This document shows, piece after piece, positions 8,474 to 17,017 of a stretch of DNA of 64,000 nt. The translations under genes and the position numbers were made by a program. The stretch's first letter is position 1. Every line of letters starts with the position of its first letter. The DNA comes from CAISCU01 sp943361925. Its GTDB lineage: Bacteria; Bacteroidota; Bacteroidia; UKL13-3. The stretch covers positions 1 through 64,000 of the forward strand of contig CALRIT020000021.1 of assembly GCA_943361925.1 (NCBI GenBank). The letters run 5' to 3'. The notes under the pieces are model-generated. The model worked only from the letters and a program-made list of their open reading frames with translations. It was not told the DNA's origin and made no database searches.

Positions 8474-9537
8474 AGAAAATTGTCTTATTAGTTTTACTGG
8501 CATTACAATTTGTAAACAGTAATTCCCAAACATTAAAATATAGCAATGCATTTTTAGGAATTGGCATTGGTGGTCGTGCAATGGCTATGGGAGGCGCTGT
8601 TGTTTCAAGTGGAAATGATGTTACAAGCACCTATTGGAACCCTGCAGGATTAATGGGAATTGATGATAATTTTCAGATTGGCTTGATGCACAATGAACAA
8701 TTTGCCGGAATTGCAAAACATGATTATGGTGCAATTGGATTCAAATTAAACGAAAAAAGCAGAGCAGCCATTAGCATGATTCGTTTTGGTATTGATGGAA
8801 TCCCAAACACTTTGTATCTAATGCAGGATGGACAAATCAATTATAATTTAATCAAGGAATTTTCGGCAGTTGATTATGGATTTGTTGGTTCATATGCTAC
8901 TAAAACCGGAATTGAAAATTTGAATATTGGTGCCAATATGAAAGTCATTCGTCGTGTTATTGGTGATTTTGGCGGTGCTTGGGGATTTGGATTTGATTTG
9001 GGAGCAACCTATAAATATAAAAATTACCAATTAGGTGTTGCAGCTTATGATATCACTGGTACATTTAATGCCTGGACCTATAACTTAAGTGAATCAGATA
9101 AACAACAATTAATTAGCACAGGAAATACATTACCTAAAGGTGGATTAGAAATAACATTACCACGATTGGTTTTAGGAGCAAGCAGGTCTTTTGAATTGAT
9201 GTCGAATAAAATCAGCATTCGTCCTGAATTGAATTTTGAATTTACTACTGATGGACAAAGAAATGTGCTAATTAGCAGCAAAGTTTTTAATATGGACCCT
9301 CGATTGGGATTGGAAATGGGTTACAAAAATCTGGTATTTTTAAGAGGAGGATTACAAAAATTCCAGCGAGTAAAAGATTTTGATGGCAAAGAAACTTTAA
9401 ATGCTATGCCAAGTTTAGGAGTAGGACTAAAATTAAGTCGTATTTCAATAGATTATGCTTTAGGAAATGCTTTTAACGAAGGCTTATTGGCCATGAGTAA
9501 CATCATTAGCTTGAAATTATCTATAGTGAAGAAATAG
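8470..9537 (+). CDS. PorV/PorQ-family outer-membrane protein
   Basis: A 355-residue protein with a Sec signal peptide (cleavage near residue 20, after SNS-Q). It has the family's opening block: GRAMAMGGAVVSSGNDVTS, then YWNPAGL. The remainder is beta-rich, consistent with a 14-strand barrel of the FadL/UPF0164 type. PorV proteins act in type IX secretion, where they shuttle cargo at the outer membrane; some relatives are annotated PorV2. Which branch this belongs to is unclear. It is coupled to the upstream ACP phosphodiesterase-like gene by a four-base overlap. Confidence 0.8.
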   Translation: MKKIVLLVLLALQFVNSNSQTLKYSNAFLGIGIGGRAMAMGGAVVSSGNDVTSTYWNPAGLMGIDDNFQIGLMHNEQFAGIAKHDYGAIGFKLNEKSRAAISMIRFGIDGIPNTLYLMQDGQINYNLIKEFSAVDYGFVGSYATKTGIENLNIGANMKVIRRVIGDFGGAWGFGFDLGATYKYKNYQLGVAAYDITGTFNAWTYNLSESDKQQLISTGNTLPKGGLEITLPRLVLGASRSFELMSNKISIRPELNFEFTTDGQRNVLISSKVFNMDPRLGLEMGYKNLVFLRGGLQKFQRVKDFDGKETLNAMPSLGVGLKLSRISIDYALGNAFNEGLLAMSNIISLKLSIVKK

Positions 9538-9567
9538 GGGATTTGTTTGAATCCTGCAAGTAATTTT

Positions 9568-9602
9568 CAAATAGCTCCGTGGCTTTAGCCTGGAGCTATT
9601 TG
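9568..9602. repeat. Palindromic repeat, GGCTTTAGCC core
   Basis: An 11-bp perfect stem (9568-9578 with 9592-9602) encloses the self-complementary core GGCTTTAGCC. It lies between two convergent genes and could also act as a terminator. It is one of at least six related elements in the window (9568, 27367, 32373, 32547, 32613 and 48571). Confidence 0.8.
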
Positions 9603-9669
9603 GAAATTATAAATCCCAATAATATGCGGATCTTTATTTTCTTTTTAAAGAAACTTTAGATTATCCGAA

Positions 9670-11121
9670 CTACAAACTTTCCTGAACTTCCTTTTTGTGA
9701 TACAAATCCATTGCGGTTATCATCGCAAAGGCGCCCCAAAGAAGTACTGCAATTTTATCTTGTTCGCTGTAATTGTTCAGCAAGCCATGTATAAAATAAG
9801 TAACCAATCCTAATAAAACAGAAGCTGCAAAAATCCTCACTCTAAAATCAGTTGCTTTATAAACGAGGTTGAGTCCTCTCTGGAAAACCATCACCAAAAC
9901 ACCTAAAAATGTTAGTAGGCCCAACCAGCCACTTTCGGCCATTGGATTCAGGAATTCACTGTGTGCGTGTCCCTGATCACCAAATGCAGTAGTAATTGGA
10001 GTTTTAAATTCAGGGTCCTGATAAGGTGCATAAGTAAACGAAAAAGCTCCTGGTCCAAATCCCAATACCGGCTTTTCTTTAATCATGTTGATGGCTGCCA
10101 TCCATCTATTTACACGTTCCAAATTTGAAACGTCGTTTCTTACATTAGAAACTGATTCCAAATGTTTTTCAAAACCTTCAGCTGAGTTTTGTTTGTTTTG
10201 ATAAAGCTGGTAAAAAATATCATCAAAATTGGCAACTACAAACAAGGCTCCAATTCCTAATAGAATAAACATTTGCCATAACCTCACTCTGAATATCATC
10301 AGAACACCAAAACCCAAAGCACCTGCTAAACTTAACCAGGCTGCTCTAGTAAATGAGAATGCAACTCCAACGCCAAATAACATCAACAAGAAAATAGAAA
10401 CAATTACGATTGATATATGGGCATTCATTCTAAAACCAAATATGATATATAGCGCAAATAATGGAATGAAAAATGCAACTGCAGCAGCGTAAATTCCATG
10501 GGCAATGTAAAATGGCGCCATGATTTCAAATGAAGTTACCTGAGAAAAATTATCGTCGCTGTGTTTATATAAAGTAAATAAAATCACAAAAGCTAATGGG
10601 ATGATATAGGCCCATAAATAGTTTGAAATGTTTGAAAATTTCTTAAACAGAACGACTCCTAAAAAGTAAAATAGAACAATGTACCAAAATCTTGAAAGAA
10701 GAAATTTGAATGAAACAATGACTTCCTGACTGGTTAAACAAGTGATAAAAATCCAGGCAGTATTAATCATTATCGCAATACTAATAGGATGTTTTAAAAC
10801 CCTAAAATCGTATTCGCCATCGATAATAAATTTATAAATCACCAAAAGAAAAACGCCAATAATCAGCGGTTCATCGGGTAAACTTATGCCTAAACCTAGT
10901 CCAATATCTTCAATATTTATTGAAATAGGGACTAAAAAAACGATTGAAAGTAGTAAGAAATCTAATTTTAATATGGCTAGAATGGCTAAAACAGCAGCAA
11001 TAGGAAGCGCAGCAAACCAGTACCATTCGAAAGCAATTGCAAAAGTATTAAGCAATAAAAAGGCACCCACAATTAAGTAGAGCCACTTGCTTTTTTCTTT
11101 TTCTTGAATGGAATTAAGCAA
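9670..11121 (-). CDS. O-antigen ligase/polymerase family membrane protein
   Basis: A polytopic inner-membrane protein of about 483 residues with 11-12 predicted membrane segments and a large periplasmic loop. The Wzy_C/WaaL pattern is clear: RAAWLSL, NRWMAAINMIKEKP then LGFGPGAFS, and HAHSEFLNPMAESG, with the loop histidine and arginine typical of the family. It polymerises surface glycan or transfers it to lipid A or an S-layer-type carrier. No ATG is available. I prefer the TTG at 11121 (8-base overlap with the upstream Wzz-like gene); a TTG at 11169 would give 499 residues. Part of a polysaccharide operon. Confidence 0.85.
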   Translation of the reverse strand: MLNSIQEKEKSKWLYLIVGAFLLLNTFAIAFEWYWFAALPIAAVLAILAILKLDFLLLSIVFLVPISINIEDIGLGLGISLPDEPLIIGVFLLVIYKFIIDGEYDFRVLKHPISIAIMINTAWIFITCLTSQEVIVSFKFLLSRFWYIVLFYFLGVVLFKKFSNISNYLWAYIIPLAFVILFTLYKHSDDNFSQVTSFEIMAPFYIAHGIYAAAVAFFIPLFALYIIFGFRMNAHISIVIVSIFLLMLFGVGVAFSFTRAAWLSLAGALGFGVLMIFRVRLWQMFILLGIGALFVVANFDDIFYQLYQNKQNSAEGFEKHLESVSNVRNDVSNLERVNRWMAAINMIKEKPVLGFGPGAFSFTYAPYQDPEFKTPITTAFGDQGHAHSEFLNPMAESGWLGLLTFLGVLVMVFQRGLNLVYKATDFRVRIFAASVLLGLVTYFIHGLLNNYSEQDKIAVLLWGAFAMITAMDLYHKKEVQESL

Positions 11122-12124
11122 TGAGAGCGTCTTTTTGTTCTCTGAATTTTTCAATGAAAAGAAGTACAATACAACTCATAACAAAGGTTCCAATAATAGA
11201 ACCTACAACAATCATCCAACGAATTGGATAGGTTTTTCTTTCTGCTGCAGAAGCTGTTTGTAAGATGAATACATTACTTAAACGAGCATCAACGTCGATT
11301 TTAGCCTGGTCGAATTTTTTCTTTAATTCGTTTAATTGTTCAACCTGTAATTCTAAAGTTCCATAAAGAAATTTCGATTCAGCACCATACATCGATAAAG
11401 CCTTTTGTTGTTTAATTACGAAATCATTCGGACCAACTTTTCCCATTACTTCAGTAATAGCTTTTGATTGTTCTTCATAAAAATAAACACCTTTTTCTCC
11501 CAGTTCTCTCATGCGGGTTTTAATAGTATTTACTTCTTCTTCTTTTCTTTTGTATTCGTTTTCAATGATGGCAAGTGCTTGAAGAGCAACTCTTTTTTGA
11601 ACTTCAGTTTTAACACTATCTAAAATACTAACTACACCATTTGCAATATTGGCAGCCATTTGAGGGTCTTCATCCAAAACATTTACCTCAATTGAAGCAT
11701 AAGGAGTTTTTTTGGTTGAAATGTTTTTGGCATAAAGTTTACCAACCTTAAAGTTAATTTCTTTGTCATCAGCAGGAATTTTGTAATGTTCGGCTAAATT
11801 AAATTGTCTGATTACTCTCGATTTTAAAACATCAGATTCTAAAATTTGAACATATTGTTGAGCAGCAACTTGCTCTCCAAATTCAAGTGGATCTTTTTGT
11901 GTAACCCTGGAATCGGCCAATAATGCATTTGAAATTGAGTTATTGGTTGAAGGATAAAAAACTGCCGTTGATTTAAATTTTGGTTTTATAACAAGCGGAC
12001 TTGAAATAATAATTGAAAGTATTGCAGCTGCACTTGAAAGGATAATCAATTGTTTTCTCCAACGAACGATGAAAACTATGACATCAATGAGCTCAAAATA
12101 ATATTGCTTCTTTTTCTTATTCAT
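11114..12124 (-). CDS. Wzz-like polysaccharide chain-length determinant
   Basis: A 336-residue co-polymerase-type protein. It has an N-terminal membrane segment (about 25-46), a long periplasmic region with alpha-helical coiled-coil stretches (about 175-290), and a C-terminal membrane segment (about 303-325) preceded by the proline-bearing TYPIRWMIVVG motif typical of Wzz. It controls the length of glycan chains made by the Wzy-type polymerase encoded next. It overlaps that gene and follows the flippase gene with a 30-base gap. There is no cytoplasmic tyrosine-kinase domain. Confidence 0.87.
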   Translation of the reverse strand: MNKKKKQYYFELIDVIVFIVRWRKQLIILSSAAAILSIIISSPLVIKPKFKSTAVFYPSTNNSISNALLADSRVTQKDPLEFGEQVAAQQYVQILESDVLKSRVIRQFNLAEHYKIPADDKEINFKVGKLYAKNISTKKTPYASIEVNVLDEDPQMAANIANGVVSILDSVKTEVQKRVALQALAIIENEYKRKEEEVNTIKTRMRELGEKGVYFYEEQSKAITEVMGKVGPNDFVIKQQKALSMYGAESKFLYGTLELQVEQLNELKKKFDQAKIDVDARLSNVFILQTASAAERKTYPIRWMIVVGSIIGTFVMSCIVLLFIEKFREQKDALIA

Positions 12125-12154
12125 AAGGTATCCTGCAAAAATATAAAATTCCTG

Positions 12155-13609
12155 CTATTTGTTGTTTCTTTTATCGAGTTGATTTCGAAGCAATAATAGA
12201 CTTTCCTTTAATTTTATAATTCTGAATAAAATCATTAATGAAATTGAAAGCAATCCGATTGCTAAAACCCCTGTTAACCAGTTTGAAAGAATGTTTTTTA
12301 TAAAATAACCACCAATCAATAATAGTATCACACTGATGAAAAAATTTATAGCAAATCCTTTTTCGAATTCCAGCTTTAATTGCTTTTTGCCAAACAGAAA
12401 ATTACTAATTCCGATAAAAGCCTGAGTTACAAGCGTTGCCCAGGCTGCTCCCAAAGCTTTGTGTTCAGGTATCATGGTGAAATTTATTAGTAAGTTGATT
12501 ACCAATGCCAAAAGCGCTAAAATATTCAAGATTTTCATTTCAGCATTGGCAGTTAATAAGGTTCCATACACATACATACTTGCTAAAGGTATAAAACTCA
12601 GAATTACTATGCCAAATACTTCTCCTGCAAATTCATCACTTCTTGGAAACATCACATACATTAACTCGTTTCGATATAAAAATGCCGAATAACTGAGAGT
12701 AATTGCAGGAATAATCATAATGCCGGTGCACAATTGTACCAAACTACTCATGTTTTCCCGCTCTGAAATCATTTTTGAAAAAATTGGTAACAACAACATA
12801 CTAACCATGGCTGCCATCATATTCGATGCTTCTAAAAGTCGGTAAGCAGAGGCATAAACTCCATTTTGATAATCTCCATCAACCAATAATTTGGGTAATA
12901 AAACGGCATCCATTCTGGTGTAAAATGTCATGATTAATGATAACAAAGCATACGGAAACATTTGTTTAAGAACACCTTTCAATTGTGGCAGGTTGAACTT
13001 AAATTTGATATCAATTAGTTTGCCTTTTAAAACAAGGATAGTTGCAGAAATGGCCAATGAATAAGCAATTGTTTGCGCATAAATGAACCTTTCTATACTC
13101 ATTTCTAAAAAGCTGGTCCATAACATCAAACCACAGAAAATAATCATTAAAATTCTATCTACTACTGATAAAATAGCATCAATACGAAACAGTTGTAATC
13201 CACCAATAATACTTCTGAAATAAATATAGAAATAGGATAAAATTTGATTGAAAGTTAAAAACAATAAGAGTTGAATCCGGTAAGAATCAAATCCGTTTAG
13301 CTTGCCAAGAATCAATGTAACAGCCACATATATAATTGCTGATGCAAGTTTGAAGCCGGTTAAAGGAATAAATTCATCTTTTAGTTTATCAGGATTTTTA
13401 GCAACATTAGATGAAACATAAGTATTGATTCCTAAATCCAAAAGGGTAATCAATAACAATGAAAAAGCCATTAAGCCTGAATAAATTCCGTATTGCTCAT
13501 AACCAACATAATTCTGAACACCTCGGTCAATGCCTAAAATCCAAAAGGGTTTTATGAGCAGATTCACCGACATCAATAAAATTAAGTTGCTGATAAAGGT
13601 CTTTTTCAT
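12155..13609 (-). CDS. Polysaccharide flippase (Wzx/PST-type, MOP superfamily)
   Basis: A 484-residue protein with about 12-14 membrane segments, matching oligosaccharide flippases of the MOP superfamily; the N-terminal segment IDRGVQNYVGYEQYGIYSG and the C-terminal polysaccharide-synthesis-type helices are typical. It moves lipid-linked glycan units across the inner membrane for the Wzy and Wzz proteins encoded downstream. I chose the ATG at 13609 (MKKTF); an in-frame TTG at 13663 would add 18 residues without hydrophobic character. It is first in the three-gene operon and divergent from the GT9 gene. Confidence 0.87.
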   Translation of the reverse strand: MKKTFISNLILLMSVNLLIKPFWILGIDRGVQNYVGYEQYGIYSGLMAFSLLLITLLDLGINTYVSSNVAKNPDKLKDEFIPLTGFKLASAIIYVAVTLILGKLNGFDSYRIQLLLFLTFNQILSYFYIYFRSIIGGLQLFRIDAILSVVDRILMIIFCGLMLWTSFLEMSIERFIYAQTIAYSLAISATILVLKGKLIDIKFKFNLPQLKGVLKQMFPYALLSLIMTFYTRMDAVLLPKLLVDGDYQNGVYASAYRLLEASNMMAAMVSMLLLPIFSKMISERENMSSLVQLCTGIMIIPAITLSYSAFLYRNELMYVMFPRSDEFAGEVFGIVILSFIPLASMYVYGTLLTANAEMKILNILALLALVINLLINFTMIPEHKALGAAWATLVTQAFIGISNFLFGKKQLKLEFEKGFAINFFISVILLLIGGYFIKNILSNWLTGVLAIGLLSISLMILFRIIKLKESLLLLRNQLDKRNNK

Positions 13610-13685
13610 ATTCAAATTTTGCCACAATTCATGGCAACGAGGGCGGTAAATTAAATCATTCAAAACAACTTTGTATCATTGCAAC

Positions 13686-14744
13686 ATGCTTTTTGGGAAA
13701 TTCATACCACATAACTATCAGGAAAAACTAATTTATGGGAGCTCATTTCTATTGAGTCGCCTAATAAATAGGAATAAATTTATCAAAGAAATTCCTGTGC
13801 AAAATATTTTGGTGGTTAAATTAGATGAGATTGGCGATTTGTGTTATTCACTGCATGTTTTTGATGCCTTGAAGTTAAAATACCCAAATTCAAAAATTAC
13901 TTTATTATGTAAACCTTTCAGTTTTGCTTTGGTTGAAGCGCATCCATCCATCGATAAAATTGTACACGATTTAAATGAAACTGAAAAGAAGTACGATTTA
14001 TGGCTTGAATTAAGAGGCAATTGGAATACCATATTCAAAGCATTTTTTCATCAACCAAAAATTAGATTGGATAGGGCTACAATTCGACTTAAAAATAAAA
14101 AATTGGGTGCTCATCCTCATGAAATTCAAACAAATACTGAAATTATTTCTCCTTTGTTTGATGTAGTTCCAAGTCTTCAACCACATTTGTACGCTTCTGA
14201 ATCTGAAATTACAAAAGCTAAAAATTGGCTTCAAAAGCACAATATAAATAAGTTTGTATTGATACATCCTGGGGCAAGAAAAGAACTCAGAAGATGGAAT
14301 CCTGAAAAATTTGGGATGTTGGCTAATTGGTTGAATAAACAATATGGCTTTGCAGTAATATTTACAGGTGATAGTTCTGAAATTAACCTTATCAATCAAA
14401 TCATTAAATTAAGTGGCGTTCCTGCTTTTTCTTTGGCAGGAGAAATAAATCTTGGAGGATTAATCGCCTTTTTATCAAAAGCTGATTTGTATGTAGGCAA
14501 TGAAAGTGGTCCGCTTTGTATGGCTGCCATTAGTAATATTCCTTGTTTGGGTTTATTTGGCCCTGGCGAACCAACAGTGTTTTATCCTCCCGGACCAAAT
14601 AGTGTTTATATTCATCATGTTTTGGAATGTAATCCATGTGATCAAAATTCGTGTAAACATCCTGGGAATTCCTGCATGGATAGAATTAATTTGTTGGAAG
14701 TTCAAGAGAAAATTGTGAATTTATTACCTGATAAACATGAATAA
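13686..14744 (+). CDS. Glycosyltransferase family 9 (heptosyltransferase-like)
   Basis: A 352-residue GT9 protein. The N-terminal Rossmann domain has the sequence NILVVKLDEIGDLCYSLHV; the C-terminal domain has LIHPGARKELRRWNPEKF and the donor-binding signature VGNESGPLCMAAISNIP followed by LGLFGPGEPTVFYP. It transfers heptose or a related sugar onto lipopolysaccharide core. The C-terminal CNPCDQNSC cluster is common in this family. Start is the ATG at 13686, with a TTG at 13671 as alternative. It overlaps the next gene by eight bases. Its position opposite the flippase operon agrees with a surface glycan role. Confidence 0.88.
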   Translation: MLFGKFIPHNYQEKLIYGSSFLLSRLINRNKFIKEIPVQNILVVKLDEIGDLCYSLHVFDALKLKYPNSKITLLCKPFSFALVEAHPSIDKIVHDLNETEKKYDLWLELRGNWNTIFKAFFHQPKIRLDRATIRLKNKKLGAHPHEIQTNTEIISPLFDVVPSLQPHLYASESEITKAKNWLQKHNINKFVLIHPGARKELRRWNPEKFGMLANWLNKQYGFAVIFTGDSSEINLINQIIKLSGVPAFSLAGEINLGGLIAFLSKADLYVGNESGPLCMAAISNIPCLGLFGPGEPTVFYPPGPNSVYIHHVLECNPCDQNSCKHPGNSCMDRINLLEVQEKIVNLLPDKHE

Positions 14745-15528
14745 ATTAATAGGTGTTTTGTTATTTTTCTTATTGGGATTTTTTAGCTTAAGTAATGCTC
14801 AATCAAATCAGAAAAAACAAATAAAAACAAATGTAAAATCGAAGAGTTTAAAGGCTGAATTAATGGAATACCACAACAAAGGAATTCTGTTTTTTGCTAA
14901 AGGAAATTCACCTGAATGGTCATTTGAAGTTGATCAATCAAACAATAAAATTATTCGATTTTTGTCTTCAACAGGAATGATTTTTACAGCAGCATTTGCC
15001 GAACCTTTCCAAAATTTTAATTCACCCGATTATCATTATAATTTTAAAACAGTTTTAGGTCATTTAAAAGTTGTCATGAAACCTAAAAAGTCGAAAATTG
15101 CTGGTGATTCAAAGGAATATTCATACCAAGTTATTGTAGATGTAAAGTACGAAAGAGACCCCAATTACCAGCATTATGAAGGTGTTGGAATGTTTGTTCC
15201 TGATTTTTCATTGGAAGGAAAATGGATGCTTGAACAACTAAATGGTAATCAAATTAAACGCAATAAAAACAAACATGTTTATATAAATTTAGATTTGATT
15301 CAAAGCAAATACCAAGGCTTTAATTCATGTAATGTTATTGGCGGCAATTTTATTTTTGAAGGAAGTAAAAAACAATTTCTTCCAGGTGAATCTACTTTAA
15401 AAGCTTGTGAAGGTATGATGGAAGCAGATTTTATGAGAGTTTTACTGGCAGCAGTTTTAATCGAGCAGAAAAACAAAAAATTGGTTCTTAAAGATACGAA
15501 TGGCAATCATGCAGTTTTTACAAGATAA
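14737..15528 (+). CDS. Exported META-domain protein
   Basis: A 263-residue protein with an N-terminal signal peptide (cleavage after SNA-Q near residue 21) and no lipobox. The C-terminal part (about 160-262) is a META/HslJ-type domain: LEGKWMLEQLNG, then NSCNVIGGNF, STLKACEGMMEADFM and LVLKD. The middle region looks like the related membrane-associated domain often fused to META in Bacteroidota. Function is unknown; META proteins are linked to heat shock, adhesion and stress. It starts inside the end of the GT9 gene and abuts rnhB directly. Confidence 0.75.
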   Translation: MNKLIGVLLFFLLGFFSLSNAQSNQKKQIKTNVKSKSLKAELMEYHNKGILFFAKGNSPEWSFEVDQSNNKIIRFLSSTGMIFTAAFAEPFQNFNSPDYHYNFKTVLGHLKVVMKPKKSKIAGDSKEYSYQVIVDVKYERDPNYQHYEGVGMFVPDFSLEGKWMLEQLNGNQIKRNKNKHVYINLDLIQSKYQGFNSCNVIGGNFIFEGSKKQFLPGESTLKACEGMMEADFMRVLLAAVLIEQKNKKLVLKDTNGNHAVFTR

Positions 15529-16131
15529 ATGAGTGGTTTAAAACGATTTTTTGAAGAAGGTAAAGTAGAGGCTGGTTGCGATGAAGCAGGAAGAGGTTGT
15601 TTAGCCGGACCTGTTTTTGCAGCGGCTGTAATTCTCAATCCTAAAAAAAGAATTAAGGGATTAGATGACAGTAAAAAATTAACCGAAAAACAAAGAGAAG
15701 AACTTCGACCTGAAATAGAAGAAAAGGCATTGGCTTGGGCTGTAGCATCTATGAGCAATCATGAAATTGATAAAGTTAATATTCTAAAAGCTAGTTTTTT
15801 ATCGATGCATAAAGCTTTGGATTTATTAAAAATCAAACCTGAAACTTTACTAATTGATGGTAACAGATTTATAAAGTACCAGGATATTCCACATCAGTGT
15901 ATCGTCAAAGGTGATTCAAAATTTCAGAGCATAGCAGCTGCTTCTATTTTAGCTAAAACACATCGTGATGAATTCATGCTGAATATTCATGAGATGTATC
16001 CACAATACAATTGGAAGAAAAACAAAGGTTATCCAACAATCGACCATCGCGCTGCTATTGCCAAACTAGGTCCGACTGAATTTCATAGAATGTCGTTTAG
16101 GTTATTAAACGAACAGTTGAGTTTGTTTTAG
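15529..16131 (+). CDS. rnhB: Ribonuclease HII
   Basis: Cuts RNA in RNA-DNA hybrids, including single ribonucleotides in DNA. The 200-residue protein has the RNase HII motif DEAGRGCLAGPVFAAAV (about 21-37), DDSKKL, the conserved DGN of the third block, KGDSKFQSIAAASILAKTHRD (active-site Lys/Asp region) and the C-terminal substrate-sensing Tyr in KGYPT. The ATG follows the META-gene stop with no gap, so it is probably co-transcribed with it. Confidence 0.96.
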   Translation: MSGLKRFFEEGKVEAGCDEAGRGCLAGPVFAAAVILNPKKRIKGLDDSKKLTEKQREELRPEIEEKALAWAVASMSNHEIDKVNILKASFLSMHKALDLLKIKPETLLIDGNRFIKYQDIPHQCIVKGDSKFQSIAAASILAKTHRDEFMLNIHEMYPQYNWKKNKGYPTIDHRAAIAKLGPTEFHRMSFRLLNEQLSLF

Positions 16132-16147
16132 AAAGATAAGGTTTAAT

Positions 16148-16900
16148 TTATTCCGACCAAATTTCAAAAGCTCTTTCTGCCTGCGCATGTAGCATTTCCA
16201 ATCCGTTTTTTGTTTTGGCTCCTTTTAATCTGCATTCCTCCAAAAAGCGCGTTTCATCAGGATTGTAAATCAAGTCAAAACAATAATGATTTTCATTCAC
16301 AAATTCATAAGGAATTGAAACCAGATTTTCAGGGTTTGGATGCATGCCAACAGGACTACAATTAACAATTAACTGACTTGTTTTAAAATGATTTTCGCTT
16401 AAATCTTGGTAAGCTATTTTACCTTCATTTTGATTGCTTGTTCTTCCAACTAAAATCACTTGTATTCCAAGTTTTTTTAGGATGTAAATTACAGCTTTTG
16501 CAGCACCTCCAATTCCGATTACTATAGCTGATTCAGGCTTATTGTTTTCGAGAAAATTTAGTAATGATTGTTCAAATCCAAATGCATCGGTATTGTAACC
16601 TTTAAGTTGCATTTCACCATTTTCTTTTTTTGTTATTTTGATACAATTAACGGCTCCGATTTTTTCTGCTGTTTGATCTAGTTCATTTAAATATGAAATG
16701 ATATTTTGCTTATGTGGAATGGTTACACTTAAGCCATTTAAGTTTGGATGATTTTCCAATAAATTTTTGAATTCATTGACATTTTCAAAAGGGTAGTTAT
16801 CATACCTTGAATCCAACATGTTTAATTCACGAAATTTATTTTCGAAATAAGCTTTTGAAAAGCCATTTTTTAAAGGAAATCCTATTAAACCTAACTGCAT
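16148..16900 (-). CDS. aroE: Shikimate dehydrogenase
   Basis: Reduces 3-dehydroshikimate to shikimate with NADPH in aromatic amino acid synthesis. The 250-residue protein has SKAYF (substrate binding), LSVTIPHKQNI with the catalytic Lys, GAVNC, YNTDAFGF, the NADP-binding IGIGGAAKAV, and the C-terminal GLEMLHAQAERAFEIW. It lies convergent with rnhB and is monocistronic. It is slightly shorter than the E. coli enzyme, as is usual for Bacteroidota. Confidence 0.95.
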   Translation of the reverse strand: MQLGLIGFPLKNGFSKAYFENKFRELNMLDSRYDNYPFENVNEFKNLLENHPNLNGLSVTIPHKQNIISYLNELDQTAEKIGAVNCIKITKKENGEMQLKGYNTDAFGFEQSLLNFLENNKPESAIVIGIGGAAKAVIYILKKLGIQVILVGRTSNQNEGKIAYQDLSENHFKTSQLIVNCSPVGMHPNPENLVSIPYEFVNENHYCFDLIYNPDETRFLEECRLKGAKTKNGLEMLHAQAERAFEIWSE

Positions 16901-16955
16901 TTTTCAAAGGTAAGGGAATTGAATCGAATTGATTTTTCGATAAACTTTAAATTTA

Positions 16956-16973
16956 TTTTAGACTTGTCTAAAA
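16956..16973. promoter_or_regulatory. DtxR/MntR-like palindromic operator
   Basis: A perfect 8-2-8 palindrome, TTTTAGAC-TT-GTCTAAAA. Its inner 14 bases follow the layout of DtxR-family boxes (TTAG at one end and CTAA at the other, same spacing). It lies just upstream of the -33 element of the TonB receptor gene. This suggests metal-dependent control; binding is not shown. Confidence 0.6.
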
Positions 16974-16979
16974 ATTTAT

Positions 16980-17010
16980 TTTGTGAATTCTAAAAATTAC
17001 CTCACTTTTG
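16980..17010 (+). promoter_or_regulatory. Bacteroidota-type promoter of the TonB receptor
   Basis: TTTG at 16980-16983 is followed after 19 bases by CACTTTTG at 17003-17010, a near match to TAnnTTTG. The predicted start of transcription lies within a few bases of the ATG at 17018, leaving almost no leader. Confidence 0.6.
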
Positions 17011-17017
17011 TAGCGTG

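Noticed and set aside
10229..10492. Plus-strand open frame within the O-antigen ligase-like gene
   Set aside because: Antisense shadow of membrane helices, with no start signal or family resemblance.
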